A stretch of DNA of 64,000 bases from Cephalotus follicularis. Lineage: Eukaryota > Streptophyta > Magnoliopsida > Oxalidales > Cephalotaceae. The position numbers were made by a program, and so were the translations under genes. Positions 43,457 to 55,365 of this stretch are shown piece by piece. The stretch is taken from NCBI GenBank assembly GCA_001972305.1, contig BDDD01001622.1, forward strand, positions 174,760 through 238,759. Direction: 5' to 3'. A model generated the notes under the pieces. It saw only the letters and a program-made list of their open reading frames with translations, was not told the origin of the DNA and made no database searches. Position 1 is the first letter of the stretch. Each line of letters begins with the position of its first letter.

Positions 43457-45174
43457 TCACATCAGTGATACGATAACACCGGTCCTCAATGATCCTGGTG
43501 AACGATATGATAACGCTACCCCTCAGTGGTCCTAGCTAACCATTTACCCATTGGTCCACCCATAATGTGGTGTTCCGCATAGGTCCACCCCTAAAGTGGT
43601 GTCCCAATACCCAATACCCAATTCCCCCCATATGATGTGATCTAACACCCATAACCTTCATGACGGAAGTGAAGATTATAAATGGATTATCTTGTTAGGT
43701 CTCAAACATTACCAACCATCAATCACAACCATGCAAAGCCCGTAACCCATGACCATGTAGCCATTTAAAGGATAGGAACCTAACCATAAAGGATCACATG
43801 AGATCCATCCATCAATACCATTTCAAAACAATTTACATAACCATTTTTTCATAACCATTTCTTGGTCCGTATCGAAGCTATAAAAAGAATGGAGAGGAAG
43901 TCCAACTAGGATATTCGGGTCCAAACATCCCAATTGAACTAATCTAACCATTTATTGAAAACCACTTTAAAAATCCTTTTGGAAATTGATTTTGAAGGTC
44001 ATTTTGTTTAAATAAGGGTTCACATAGGTTACAAGGCCTTATGGAGACTTCCTATGGGACCCATTTGAATATAAAAGTGTTTGGGGTTGAAAAATGGTTG
44101 AAAACATTGTGTTTTACAAAAAACAGGGCACTAAGTACGGACCCCTTTGCTCCAAAGCATCGACTGTTAGCGGCAAAGCATCGTCGGTTTCGCACAAGGT
44201 GTCAACGGTTAAGGCGTTATAACTTAAGCATCGACCCTTGTACGAAGCGTCGATCGCTTAGCAACACATAAAGCGTTGATCATTGCGCTAGGCATCGACC
44301 GTTATCCCTTAAGCAAAGCGTCGATGATTTCGTACAAGGCGTCGATGGTTAAGGATCGGATCCAAAAGCATCGACCAATTGCACGAAAGCGTCGACTGGT
44401 CACTCACCAAGCGTCGACGCTTTTGATCAAAGCATCAATGGTCATGCAGTAGCAGATAGTTCATCGACAGTTCAAAAGTGGATTCAAAACCAGTTTAAAT
44501 CCATTTAAATCGTTGAAAACTCAATCCAGAGGAAGCTAGAAGCCCCCTATGGTCGATTACAATTTTAAACACCTTTAAAACTCTATTATCCATGCTCGTA
44601 ATCCATAATTGAGAAAGAGAAGAGAATAGGCCTATACACCTATGATTCTCAATTCTCTTTTTGATTTCCATTTAAATCCACAATTAATCATAGCAATCAC
44701 CCTAACTCATCCATCTAACCTATATCCATCCATTAATGACCATACAAGCATACGATTCAATCAATATGCATGGATTCAAAGCATATATGTCGAACATACC
44801 TCAATATCATTGAGAATGAAGAATAAGCATATTGGCTGCTTGAATATTTGTTCTGCTTCTCCCTTCAAGTTCTACACTTTGCCACGAACCCAAGGACTCC
44901 TTTCTTTCTCGATTCCACCCACTCTCTCTCTAACTCACTCTCTCTAGAATAGGAGCTAGAATTGAAAATTGAGAATAAAAAGAGTTAACTCGTCTAAATA
45001 TAGACTACTTTGGGCAAAAATTTGGAAAACATACCCTAGGTTCCATAACCCATAAACAGACATAAAAGAGAAAAATACTATAATGTACATACAATCCATG
45101 TCATCCATGAATACAATATTGTACAATACCATATAAATACAAACAATCCGTACATCTATAACTCGGGGCTAACA
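43457..45174 (-). repeat. LTR D1 (partial)
   Basis: The minus strand starts TGTTAGCCCCGAGTTATAG at 45174. It has a TATA-like TATATTT at about 44993, then an R/U5-like region. It is cut on its 3' side at 43457 by Gypsy element E. Its first 690 bp or so are homologous to D2 (45175-45823). No coding sequence is seen. It includes a TCGAC array at 44150-44420. Confidence 0.7.
44150..44420. repeat. TCGAC motif array in LTR D1
   Basis: Cores start at 44160, 44181 and 44202 (21 and 21 bp), 44231 and 44250 (19), 44321 and 44342 (21), and 44371 and 44392 (21). Flanks are AAAGCATCGACTGTT and AAGCGTCGAT. The 21-bp phase persists even where cores have mutated to TCGTC or TCAAC. Confidence 0.85.
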
Positions 45175-45823
45175 GTAAATCAGTTTAGAACTCGATCCAA
45201 ATGAAGCTATAAGCCCCTAGGGTCGATTACCACTTGAAAACAGTTTTAAAACCCTTATATCCATACTCATAGACCATAAATCGATAGAGGAATGAGATTT
45301 GGGAAAAATGTCCCAAACTCACAATTTCTCTCAGATTTCTATTTCAATCCAGATTTAACCATATCATTTACCGTAACTCATCCATCTAGCCATGATCTAT
45401 CAAACCATACTCATATCATCATACGATTTAGTTTTATATGCAAATTCAAATCATATATGTAGAACCTACCTCAAAAACTGTTGAGATGTAGATCTGGAAG
45501 GATCTCTTGTTGAACTCTTGATCTGGTCCTTCCTTCAAGTTCTATACTCCACCACGAATCCAATGGCTCATTCCTTGCTTGATTCTGACCTCTATCTCTC
45601 TAACTCCTTCTCTCACTGTCTCTCTAGAACTTGGAGAAGAAGAGAAAAATGGGAATAGAAGAGTCAGCTCGCCTATATATAGGCTTCCTTGGGTGAAAAA
45701 CCCAAAAGCTCACCCAGGGTTCTATTCAACCCCCATAACCCATGAACATCAATGAAAGAGAAAAAATACCATAATATCATATACCATCCATAAATACAAT
45801 AGGGTACAATACCATATAAATAC
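45175..45823 (-). repeat. LTR D2 (partial), related to D1
   Basis: Homologous to about 44485-45160 in the same orientation. Shared text includes GGTCGATTAC, TAACTCATCCATCTA, CTTCAAGTTCTA and CATATAAATAC. It has a minus-strand TATATATAGG promoter-like box at about 45674. It is cut on the right by the CACTA element at 45824 and on the left by D1. Confidence 0.72.
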
Positions 45824-46245
45824 CACTACTAAAAAAGAGGTCAATGGTGAGGGCACTTCCCCTCGGCGAGGGCATGGCGATGGGAAAAAACACTCACCAA
45901 ACTCTTCCTCGTAGTCAACGTCATGAGGGCACGACGAGGGTACGGTGAGGGTTAGGTCTTCTTGCTGTATATTGCCCTCGCCACGGCGAGGGTATACATA
46001 GGGCTGGATCCCCTCACCACGGCAAGGGCAGGCTCCGCCTTCTCGCCACGCCTCGTCATGGAAAGGGTATAGCCAGGGTAGCGCCCCTCACCATCATCTG
46101 CTCGTACATGCATATACCCTCGCCAACCCTCGCCATGGCGAGGGTAATGGCCCTTGTCATTTGGATTTCCTGCAGAATTGCGAGGGCATTACCCTCGTAA
46201 TGCCCTCGCCATACGCTCGCAATTCTGCAGATTCTGTTGGTGGTT
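45824..46245. repeat. CACTA terminus and subterminal repeats
   Basis: Starts CACTACTAAAAAAGAGG. It is followed by many direct and inverted copies of a core like CCCTCGCC(A)/GGCGAGGG (about 45850-46210), which in CACTA elements are transposase-binding repeats. At 46170-46230 the arms CTGCAGAATTGCGAG and CTCGCAATTCTGCAG face each other around CCCTCG-type repeats, so the segment can fold into a hairpin. Confidence 0.78.
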
Positions 46246-46479
46246 ATATCAGCAAAATCCATTCCCTATATCCAAGAAAAACCTGCAATTCATTTTAGCA
46301 GCAGCCACATTAACAGTTTATATTTCACAATTGTGTAATTGACTTCATCCATAACTACTAAATGACACATTTCATTCACATTAAACTAAAAAAAAATGTA
46401 AATGAGCTTTATAGTATATTTACAAAAAGTGTAATACGTTTACAGAAAAAATCTTAAAATGTGTCAAACTCAACAAACT

Positions 46480-48453
46480 ACGACTCGTCATCACTATCGT
46501 CTAAGTCTGGAGATGGCTGGAATGGGGGGTGCTGAGTCCGCGACAAACTCTGGTCAGATGGTATGCGTCTAGACTGAGACCCCATCATCTATGTCATTTG
46601 AGCCATAAAATTCTCCAACGTCATCGGTAGCCGGTCCACCTGCTGGTGAAGATCTGGGGCCTTGCCAACACCTGTATCCGTCCCTGGGCTGGCCACTGAT
46701 GGCTGTGAAGTGAAATGGCAACTCTGACTCCCCACTCCTAGCTGAGTACATTGAAGTGCTTGTGGTAGCATCTTCGTGGAAGTCATGTAGTTCCCCAATC
46801 CATGGATCTTTCCCTTCCGCGGACCTCCAGTTGCCTATGTCAATTCCACGATGTCGAAGGGAGCTGGCCTGCTAGTACCATCGGGCCCATCCACAGTATC
46901 TGGCCCGGCAGCAGCCCAGTACTTCTCCTATCAAAAAATACAAGATTAATCAGTTAAGTGATTAACATATAAAGGGTAATTGAAATATTCATTTCAGTTT
47001 GTGACTCACCATCCTCTTTATTATAATAGGAGGTGGAAGAGTATCATTCACCGGCCTCCGATGGGTGTCGTAGTATACATCCCCAATCATTTTCCCCTTG
47101 GTCTCCTGCAAGTCAAATGGTATTTTGAATTAGTTTGAAACACTAATTAAGTTTATCAAGCACCATAATTATAAATTAAGTTTATTACTTACCCTAATAT
47201 GAAGTTGTCTTTCTATCTTGTAACTACCGCCTGTGTAGGTGGTGTGTGCTTCCTTCGTCCTATTTGCCGCATTTGTTCTTGCCCGCTTCTGAAAATCCTC
47301 GGACAACCACCTGTTCACCATTTCATCCTACACTGGATGTGGTATCTTTGCAGGGTCATGCTGCCTACACCCAGGGCTCATCTGCTGCACACTAGCGCCG
47401 TCATTGTCTTCTTCCTATTGTTACGCATCGACTTTGGGTAATTGTCTTGCACGTAACTATAGAATGGAAGCCTGCTATGTGCATTAGATGGCAGAAAGTG
47501 GAAGTAGTCCTACAAAACATCAATGTCAAACCAAGAGTTTAAAAAATATCCTGAATAATATTGATTGTTAACTCCAACAATTTTACCCACCAACAGCTTC
47601 TCCCATAGTAGTTCCTTCTCTGAATCGGGCCACTAGCTCCACGTGGTCCATGGTTGTAGTATTATGCCCTTGATGATGGACGCTATGGTGTTCTTCACGT
47701 CCATCTCCTAAAAACACATGCAATTAAACAAACATTTGCACCAACATCATAGGTTAGTTTTGAAAAAATATATACTTAAATTACTAGTTACTTACCCATT
47801 AGCACTGATATGCCGAATAGGCCTGAACCCTCAACCCCTGCGGGGGCAAGTCCGCCCCCCTACTAGCTCCCCTCATCCGTCACTGATGGGAACCTGATTC
47901 AAAAACATGGCTACGTTTCACAGTAAACATATATAAAAAAATATAACAAAAAAGCTTCGACAATACTAAAAAAAGCTTAATGTCAAATATCGTGACGTAA
48001 CAAATTTCCTTAATAGCACTGGGAACATTGGTTTCCTACTCACGTGTGTCTAACTCCATTGAGTCCATCTCGGGATGCGTAGATACTGAGGGTGTGGTGG
48101 AATCTCTAGGAATAGAGGAACGCGTGACTCAACGAGGCATATCTGCAAGAACTCACCGTATTTAAAAATGATACAAACTGCATACAGTTGTCCTATATAT
48201 TATCAAATTCCAATGTCATGCCTAATTAGAAGATTAATAATACTATTACAAACAGTATTTACTACATATTCTACACTATTAACTTACAGTTTAATCTATG
48301 CTATCAATATCCATGTCGTCTTACCTATCAAAATCATATCCATCACTCCGTCCTCCTCATCCGTGTCAAAAAGATCATCTTCCTCGTCATCCATTTCATC
48401 GTGGTCTGATGTAGGATCCCTTATTCAAACATTTGGAGGCAATACTACCTCCA
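46480..48453 (-). pseudogene. CACTA coding region, 3' part
   Basis: Minus-strand exon-like pieces. One at 47028-47108 reads DLQETKGKMIGDVYYDTHRR and PVNDTLPPPIII, then a GTGAGT donor-like site. The next, after an AG, begins EKYWAAAGPDTVDGPDGTSR and runs to GKIHGLGNYMTSTKM and MTLENFMAQ (about 46600-46930). Pieces at 47200-47600 include YVQDNYPKSM. The region nearest 48453 is acidic (DEMDDEEDDLFDTDEED). The layout resembles the transposase-associated genes of CACTA elements. I cannot reconstruct a full gene, and one internal TAG (at about 46838) suggests decay. Confidence 0.6.
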
Positions 48454-50490
48454 TGTAACACCCCCGATTCGGAACCGGGATCACTCCCGATTCGGGATCG
48501 GTGTGTCACACAAAACTGAACTAAAACATATCAAAGATCTTAATCTTAGTATTAATCATCATCAATACATGGTGGTTCTAAAAATCTGAAAACATGTATA
48601 ATCATGAAACATAAACTGAATCTGAAACATAAACTGAATCTAAAACATAATATGAAAACTTTATCATAGACCAAAATGTTATAATCCAAAAATCACAATA
48701 CTGTTTAGATAACTGGCGTATACACGACCATATCACTACTAAAAACATAACCAGATCAAACCCCTAGATGATCCTCTGACATAGGGTAACTCTCTCATCA
48801 CACTTGCCCATGCTATCCCTGAAAACCTGCCGCATGGAAACAAAAACGCGGCTGAGCAAACTTCAGTACGGATATAGAATCATAAAACAGAAAATGATAA
48901 TTTAAAAGATAGAAAATACCTGAAACTTTAAGTAACATATACCTTATGCATAAAATAATTTAGACATGATTTTCAAAAGCGAAGGTAAGTAGTCATTCAA
49001 TCAATTCAAAACGAATATCGAATTTTCAAAGCGTTATTCAATTTCAAAACATAATCCAAGTTCAAAACAGTATCCAAATCAAACGTTCAAATTACTTTAA
49101 CATCAACCATGTTAAAGATTTTAAAAATAAAAACTTATCTGATTCCATAATATCATCATAGAGATCCAAACATATAACCGAGACTTATCCGATTTCGAAA
49201 TCTCATTACCGAGATCCAAAGCGCATACACATATGCGAAGTTGCAAGGGGTTTAGAAGGCCCACATGCCAAACGGAAAGACGTGTACGGCACTGCACAAT
49301 CAATCCCCAAAATCCGAATCCTTAACATATCAGATACTAGAGTATACCCACATGCCTCTATCACAAAATCGGATCCATAAATCCACCTCATGGGATTTAT
49401 TCAAAACAAAGAGAGACGTCGTAGTCGAATCACACTACTACGGAAGTGTCACGTCCCCGTGCTAGGCCTACGACGTGCCTATGGTACACCCCAGATGTGG
49501 CAAATATCTCTGTATATCCTTATTTCAAAAACATTACTTTATTTCTAAAAACAATTTAAAAACGTAAACACATTTTCTAAACATTTTCTGGACTTTAGCA
49601 AAATCATTACATAACATCAACTCATTTATTTTCAACTATAAAGAGATGATCGTATCATATTTCTTAACATATCATAGCATAAGAATAAAGTAAAAAACAT
49701 TCAATCCTATAAATGTCAACTGACTTTTATTTTCAAAATCGTATCGAATCATAAAACATAGCCAAGTTCATAAAACAAGAGGAATCACATTTGAATTCAT
49801 TTCAGTAAAACCAAAGGAATAAACCAAGAACGAAGAATCCGTACGTTATCCATACAGTAAAACTATCTCTTTACTATAAAAACAGTAGGAGGGTATCAAG
49901 GAATGAAACATTCGTACATTTTCACAAAAACATATAACTGATTTATTTTTATAAAATCACCAGAGTATATCAAGGAACGAAGATCTGTACGTTATTCATA
50001 AAGAAAAGCTATATTTTTATTTACTACAGTAAAACCAATAGGAGCGCCAAAGAAAGAATGATCCGTACCTCATGCAATCACCAAAATAACCTTAAGAATA
50101 TAAATCGAGACTTCTCTAGAGCGCTCCTCAGTTGTTGTAAACATCTAACAGAAATAAAATCGTTCTCATAAGGACTTGAAATAAAATAAGACCTCAACTC
50201 ATGGGTCATTGTACACCAATCATGACCATATAAGATAACAATAGGTTTTATACGTCCAATTCACAGAAGTCTCATCTAAACGTAATTTCAAATTCACTAA
50301 GGTAAGTCCAATTTGTCCAATTCATCCAATTCCAAATCATAATACTAGTTCAGCTCATAATATCATAAAACGATTACAGAAATACATAATTCAACCGAAA
50401 ACAGAATTTGACGGAGTAGGGTTCAGAGTTTACCGAACGCTGTCGAAACAAAGCACAGAGTCATAATCACATCGCAGAACTGGAACGGAA
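48454..50490. repeat. LTR-like fragment C, unclassified
   Basis: Begins TGTAACACCCCCGATTCGG in CACTA sequence and ends where Tekay LTR sequence takes over near 50490. The first 60 bp hold paired CCCGATTCGG/CCGGGATC repeats. The order of weak landmarks (GCGGCTGAGCAAAC near 48852, GTGCTAGGCCTACGACG near 49460) suggests a Gypsy LTR in minus orientation. No coding region or primer-binding site was found. The frames at 49121-49465 carry no known domain. Confidence 0.5.
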
Positions 50491-50619
50491 AACAAACCGA
50501 CTATGTGATATGTATCTGCATGTTTGTTTTCTGGCTTGATTACATGTCGTCTTGCATGTATATGGACTGTGTTGGATATTGTTTGTCACTTCATGAGGAA
50601 GAAGACGACTGGTGCTCAA

Positions 50620-50890
50620 AACACATCGATGCATTTGGGAAACATCGATGCCTTTGGGCTGTCTGCTTGGATACTGACGTATTATACGTCGACACCTAAG
50701 GTTCCTACCTTAACGAGTCGACGCCTTAAGCAATACGCTGGTGTTTAAGGTTCCATACCTTGAGCGTTGATGAGTATAAGTTGGACATCGACGTCTTCAA
50801 AATAGTGGAAAACGCTTACGCTAAGGACTTGAGTGTCGACGTTTACGGGACAAAGACATCGACGCCTAATTATAGACATCGATGCCTTCT
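50620..50890. repeat. TCGAC motif group in T5
   Basis: Cores or TCGAT variants start at 50626 and 50645 (19 bp) and at 50836, 50859 and 50879 (23 and 20 bp), with others between, for example CATCGACGTC near 50786. Confidence 0.75.
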
Positions 50891-51685
50891 TGTACTATTT
50901 GGAAGTTTTCTTACTTAATGATACAAAAGGATCCCGGTTCTGATTAGGATGCATTAGAGCATTTGTATGCATTGCATACGTACTGTTTACTGCCTGTATG
51001 ATAATAGTTTAGGAATTTCTATGATTTCTAAATTGTTATATTGATTTACAAACACACATATGTGTTTGAAAACTACTAGGTTTGTGTACGAAATATGAAA
51101 TGAGTATTGTTATATTTTCGAACATACTGGGAAACTAATTTCCGCTGCTAAGACGGTTTAAAATATTTGCCATCTACTGGAAATACATATTTCACATGTT
51201 TACGACTTTGAAACATAGTTCAAATAAACTGCCTGTTGTTGATCTAACGATCAGTACTGTACTATTTACTGCACTGTTTACTATGACTATTCACTATTTA
51301 CTCTGTGAATTTTATGTGTTTGTGCTTGAGCCGTACTAGATGCGTGGCGGGGACTGCCAGCGTTGGCTAGTCGTAGGGTTGACCTTGGGGCCAGGAGTTG
51401 GCTGGGTAACTCACTGTACTATATTGTTTTCTTGCTTGGTTTCCTGGAGAAGGGACCGAAGTGGGAGTGTAACATGGGGCCAGGAGTTGGCTGCGTTGCA
51501 CATACTGCCTGCCTGTTTGTTAGTCCCTTTGTGGACTTACTGTACTGTTTGCTAGTCCTTCTCGGACATTACTGTGCATATTGATGTAGCCCTGGCCGGG
51601 TTACTACTGTACTGTTATTGCATAAATATATTTTCATATATATGCCCGTACTGTTACTTTACTGAACTGTAAACTTATATATATA

Positions 51686-51687
<2 letters not shown>

Positions 51688-51727
<40 letters not shown>
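51688..51727. repeat. (AT)n microsatellite
   Basis: Uninterrupted TA/AT run within Tekay LTR T5. The same LTR position is AT-rich in the other copies, and in T2 it is a deletion joint. Confidence 0.95.
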
Positions 51728-51730
<3 letters not shown>

Positions 51731-52218
51731 TGGTGTTTTTACTGTACTGCATCATCCACGCATACATCTCACGATATGCATTTAGTGTTGGTCCCAAATT
51801 ACTCTTATGACTTAGCCGAGTGAGGACAAAGGCTAACCCCCTACTTTACAGATTGATGCAGTGGATCGGCTTGGAATCAGCATGGATGAAGTACAAGTTT
51901 TTAATAATGTTTTTAACAGGGGTTATGTCCCATTTGGGTGTTGTGTACTGTATTTTCCAGTTACTAGACTTTTGATGTTATTGGATAATATATTATGGAT
52001 CACGCTCCGTTTTGTGGGCTTTTAACTATGACAGACATGTATTGGGTAGCGTGCAGTATGGGATGCACGTTACATGTTTTTCAGCTTATGAGTTTAATGC
52101 TTCCGCAATTGATATCTTGTTTGAAAAGTTTAAATTTTACTATTTTTGCATGAGCTGAATCTTAATGTTAATTGCCTTTACCACTTTTATGTGTGTTTAT
52201 CGAAAGTGGGGTATGACA

Positions 52219-52376
52219 TTCCTTTTCTGAGTTCAGACGAACAGACCGAAACTCATCCACTCTAGTACCTCTCTCCGAAGTGTCAACCCAATCACACTTG
52301 AATACAACAACTCTGTTGTCTTTTTCGTAGAAATCGAGCTCCACAACGTCGACCAAGGCTCCGTAGAAGTCACTAT
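52219..52376 (-). pseudogene. CACTA DUF4216 domain, C-terminal half
   Basis: On the minus strand it encodes SDFYGALVDVVELDFYEKDN and RVVVFKCDWVDTSERGTRVD. This is the DUF4216 pattern that follows the transposase core in plant CACTA elements. Its N-terminal half is at 62602-62751, and both are in one frame once Angela B is removed. It ends at LNSEKE against Tekay LTR T5. Confidence 0.85.
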
Positions 52377-54193
52377 TGTTAGAGATGAAGTGCTGTGAGC
52401 CAGTGTCGAGCTTGTATTTACTTTATCTTGTATAAACGATTTATGAATAAAATAAATATGTTTATGTTTTATTATTGGCTATGAGTTCGTTTTATTAATA
52501 CATGCTTTATTAATTGTAAATGAATGTCCTGGAATAAGGTTAGAGAACCAAGTTCATGATGAGATCATGATGTGAGAGTTAGAATCTCGGTGTACTTTAT
52601 TTCAAATCTTCCTGGTCATAGGATTGACACTCAGGGCATGTTCAATCCAGATAGACCAGCACGTACTGTCGGATCGGTAAGCAGAGGGTGACTGATCTCA
52701 CACTCACTCGCATGGATGATGCTATGACAACTACGTGGGTGCTCATTTAATGAGTTCGCTGAAGGTGATTATTGATAGAATATCTATATGGAGTTTTACT
52801 TACATTTCAGAAAGAATTCTAGTTTTACAGCAATGCATGTGGTCCTTGGACATGAGCCGCATTGGATGTCTTGTGCATATGGTGCGGTGTTTTGATGATG
52901 CTTAAATACATATTCTATGAAGTGTATACAGGCATTAGTTGGACATAGTACGCTTATGTATGGAGGCATGTGAACTGGCAACAATGAATTCATTACTTCT
53001 AGTGAAAGAAGATTATGCTCAGGATGATTTTTGTTAGCGATTAAACTCCTGGGCAGGCTAGCCACGATATCAATAGTGTGATATCATTGGTTGAATATTA
53101 GAGGCGCACCTCTAATATTATTGAGGCTAATGAAAGGTAGTCACGAGGCTAAAGATTAAATTACTGGGGTCTGACATAATTTGTACCCTAGATTTAATTA
53201 GAGCATTGTCAATGGAGGGACTATACGTGCGTGTACCTGTAAAAAGTGGTTCGCAAATTATTCATATTACCTGGGGCTCGTTATGCATTGCTAGATCTCG
53301 ATGTCGACCAGTAGGATGCCCGAGATTAAATTGATAAATTAATTTTGGAAGAAAAGAATTAAAAGAGTTTTAATTTGAAATGTCCGAGGGAATATTTTTA
53401 TGTGATAATAAATATTTAATTGGATAATTGTGAACATCACAATTTTAATCCTACGGCCAGTGTAATAGTAAACCCATTGGGTCGCACACAATACGGGCTA
53501 ATATTTTCAACACATGATGAGAGAAAAATAATTGGGATTTTATCTCCTAATTATATTTAATGATATTAAATATATAAATATATTTAATGATATTAAATAT
53601 ATAAATATATTTAATGATATTAAATACATAAATATAATTAATAAGATTAATTATATTAAAGAAAGAAAGAGATTTAAAAGGAAAAGGATTCCTTTTAAGT
53701 AAGAGGCTTGTTGAATTAGAAGGATGTGTTTAAGTGGGATTAGTCTAGCAGCTAATATATAAACACATCTCTCTATTCACAATTAAGTTGTTGCTCTATT
53801 TTGCAAAACCCTAGCCACCCTCTTTCTTTCTCTCTCTCATACAAGCAATCAAGTGTTGATAGCTTGCGAAGCAATTGTGTTGGAGATTGAAGCTTGCTGT
53901 GGATACCTTAGAGGCTTTCTATACTTGGAAGCTAGAACCGTTTCATACGTTCAACAAATAGTTGTGCTTTTGGAAGCAAGAAGACACGTAGGAAGAAGGA
54001 AGGAGCCGCTCCATTCATGTGAGTAATTCTGACTGCTCCTCCCTATTGATTTATATCTAACTATATATGTATGCTCAAAAGATCCTGGAAACGAACCCTA
54101 TGGCTTAAAATTCATGAGATGATCATACAATATATGTTTTAGGGTTTTATGCATATAGATATTTTATCCCCTAAATCTCCATAGGTTCCAACA
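52377..54193 (+). repeat. 5' LTR of Angela B
   Basis: 1817 bp, TGTTAGAGATGAAGTGCTGTG to GGTTCCAACA. Contains an AT-rich tandem repeat at about 53555-53640, a block TAATATATAAACACATCTCT that could serve as promoter (near 53753) and a CT-rich stretch after AACCCTAGCC. Confidence 0.92.
53555..53645. repeat. AT-rich tandem repeat in Angela B LTR
   Basis: Units of TTTAATGATATTAAATATATAAATA repeated about three times with a diverged fourth. The 3' LTR (about 61988-62060) has a shorter, diverged version with GAGATTAAATATATAAATAT. Unit number and sequence thus differ between the two LTRs. Confidence 0.82.
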
Positions 54194-54196
54194 TAA

Positions 54197-54210
54197 TGGT
54201 ATCAAAGAGG
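54197..54210 (+). other. Primer-binding site of Angela B (mutated)
   Basis: TGGTATCAAAGAGG, three bases after the LTR end CCAACA. It differs from the TGGTATCAGAGC type by one base (A for G). Confidence 0.8.
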
Positions 54211-54324
54211 AATTTGATGCATATATATAGTTAGAAATATGTTTATTGATGATATGCTTGAATTGTTTGGGTTTAATCTGTGAGACGGAAGCATTGGATG
54301 CAAGTTTGCGATTCCCTGTAGTCG

Positions 54325-54570
54325 CAAAAGCGTCGACGCCTTTGAGAAAAGCGTCGACGTCTACGCGTGATACCAATGCAGAAAATCGTACCAAGAAGCA
54401 TAAGCGTCGACGGTTTTGAGAAAACTGTTGACGCCTACGAAGTAAAAGATCGACGATTTTGAGAAAACGCATTGACGCTTACGCATATAACAAAGCGCCA
54501 TAGGTCGACGAAAGCGTCGACACAAGCGTCGATGGCGCATGAACGTCGACGCTTTGTATAAAAACGTAGA
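54325..54570. repeat. TCGAC motif array in Angela B leader
   Basis: Cores start at 54333 and 54354 (21 bp), 54407 and 54428 (21, second mutated to TTGAC) and 54450 and 54472 (22). Further motifs occur in 54500-54560. It lies downstream of the primer-binding site, outside the LTR. Confidence 0.82.
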
Positions 54571-55202
54571 CTCTCTGGCGTTAAATTATGGGAAATGAGT
54601 TTTTTCACATTACCCAATCAATTGTCTATATTTTTAGAAATACATCTATCAAATTTATTTGTTGATTCAATGAGATTGAATATGCATGATGGTATGGCTA
54701 TGGACTTGACCTAGTTTGTCTTATTTTATTCAAGTGTTGAATGTATGCTTTTTTATTTTTCATATTTTTCGGGTTGTAATATTTTGAGACTTGCGTGTCT
54801 CTCTTCTCTCTTATAATTTGTATCTATAATTCTTCTTTACCTCCTTGTAACTCCCCTTGATTTATTTCAAGTTTTCTGTAGTTTATAGTTGGTTTATGTA
54901 ATTGAAGAGCAAGTGTCGCAGCGGGAGCAAGTTGGAGGACAACCACGATATTACAAGACCCATGCATGTATGGGAGAGAATGTATGATTGTAATAACATA
55001 CCTAGGAATGAGACCAGCGGCTTCTTTGAGAGTCAAACATGTTGCAGTTGTAAAGTTCATAACCGGCCATTAGTTAATAGTATGTATGTGTGATGCATGT
55101 CTAAATTCTGTTCTTGAGGTTCCAACGGCCTCCCCCTTAGAGGTTCCAACGGCCTCTCCATATTATGCCATCTACCTGTAATTTGATTAATAAATGGTTG
55201 GC

Positions 55203-55203
<1 letters not shown>

Positions 55204-55245
<42 letters not shown>
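55204..55245. repeat. (AAT)n microsatellite
   Basis: About 14 trinucleotide units of TAA/AAT. Confidence 0.95.
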
Positions 55246-55248
<3 letters not shown>

Positions 55249-55365
55249 ACTTAGATTATTATTCCTCAATTATACCATGATATCAAGTTAAAGCGAAACG
55301 GGCGCAAGAGAGTGTTCGGTCATTCCCTTCTGCCATTACAACTGATATAGATGTTTTTGGAAATT

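Larger units (their letters stand above)
50491..52218 (+). repeat. Tekay LTR T5, 3' part
   Basis: Tekay LTR from its middle to its end (AAGTGGGGTATGACA at 52218). It has a TCGAC group at 50620-50890, the GGGGCCAGGAGTTGGCTGCG block near 51476, the (AT)n run at 51688-51727 and GACTTAGCCGAGTGAGGAC near 51811. The first about 900 bp are missing and fragment C lies in their place. CACTA coding sequence follows directly. Confidence 0.85.

Noticed and set aside
48730-48746. Second CACTA terminus at CACTACTAAAAACATAACC
   Set aside because: It lies inside LTR fragment C, without subterminal repeats, target duplication or a partner end. The match of 12 bases can be chance.
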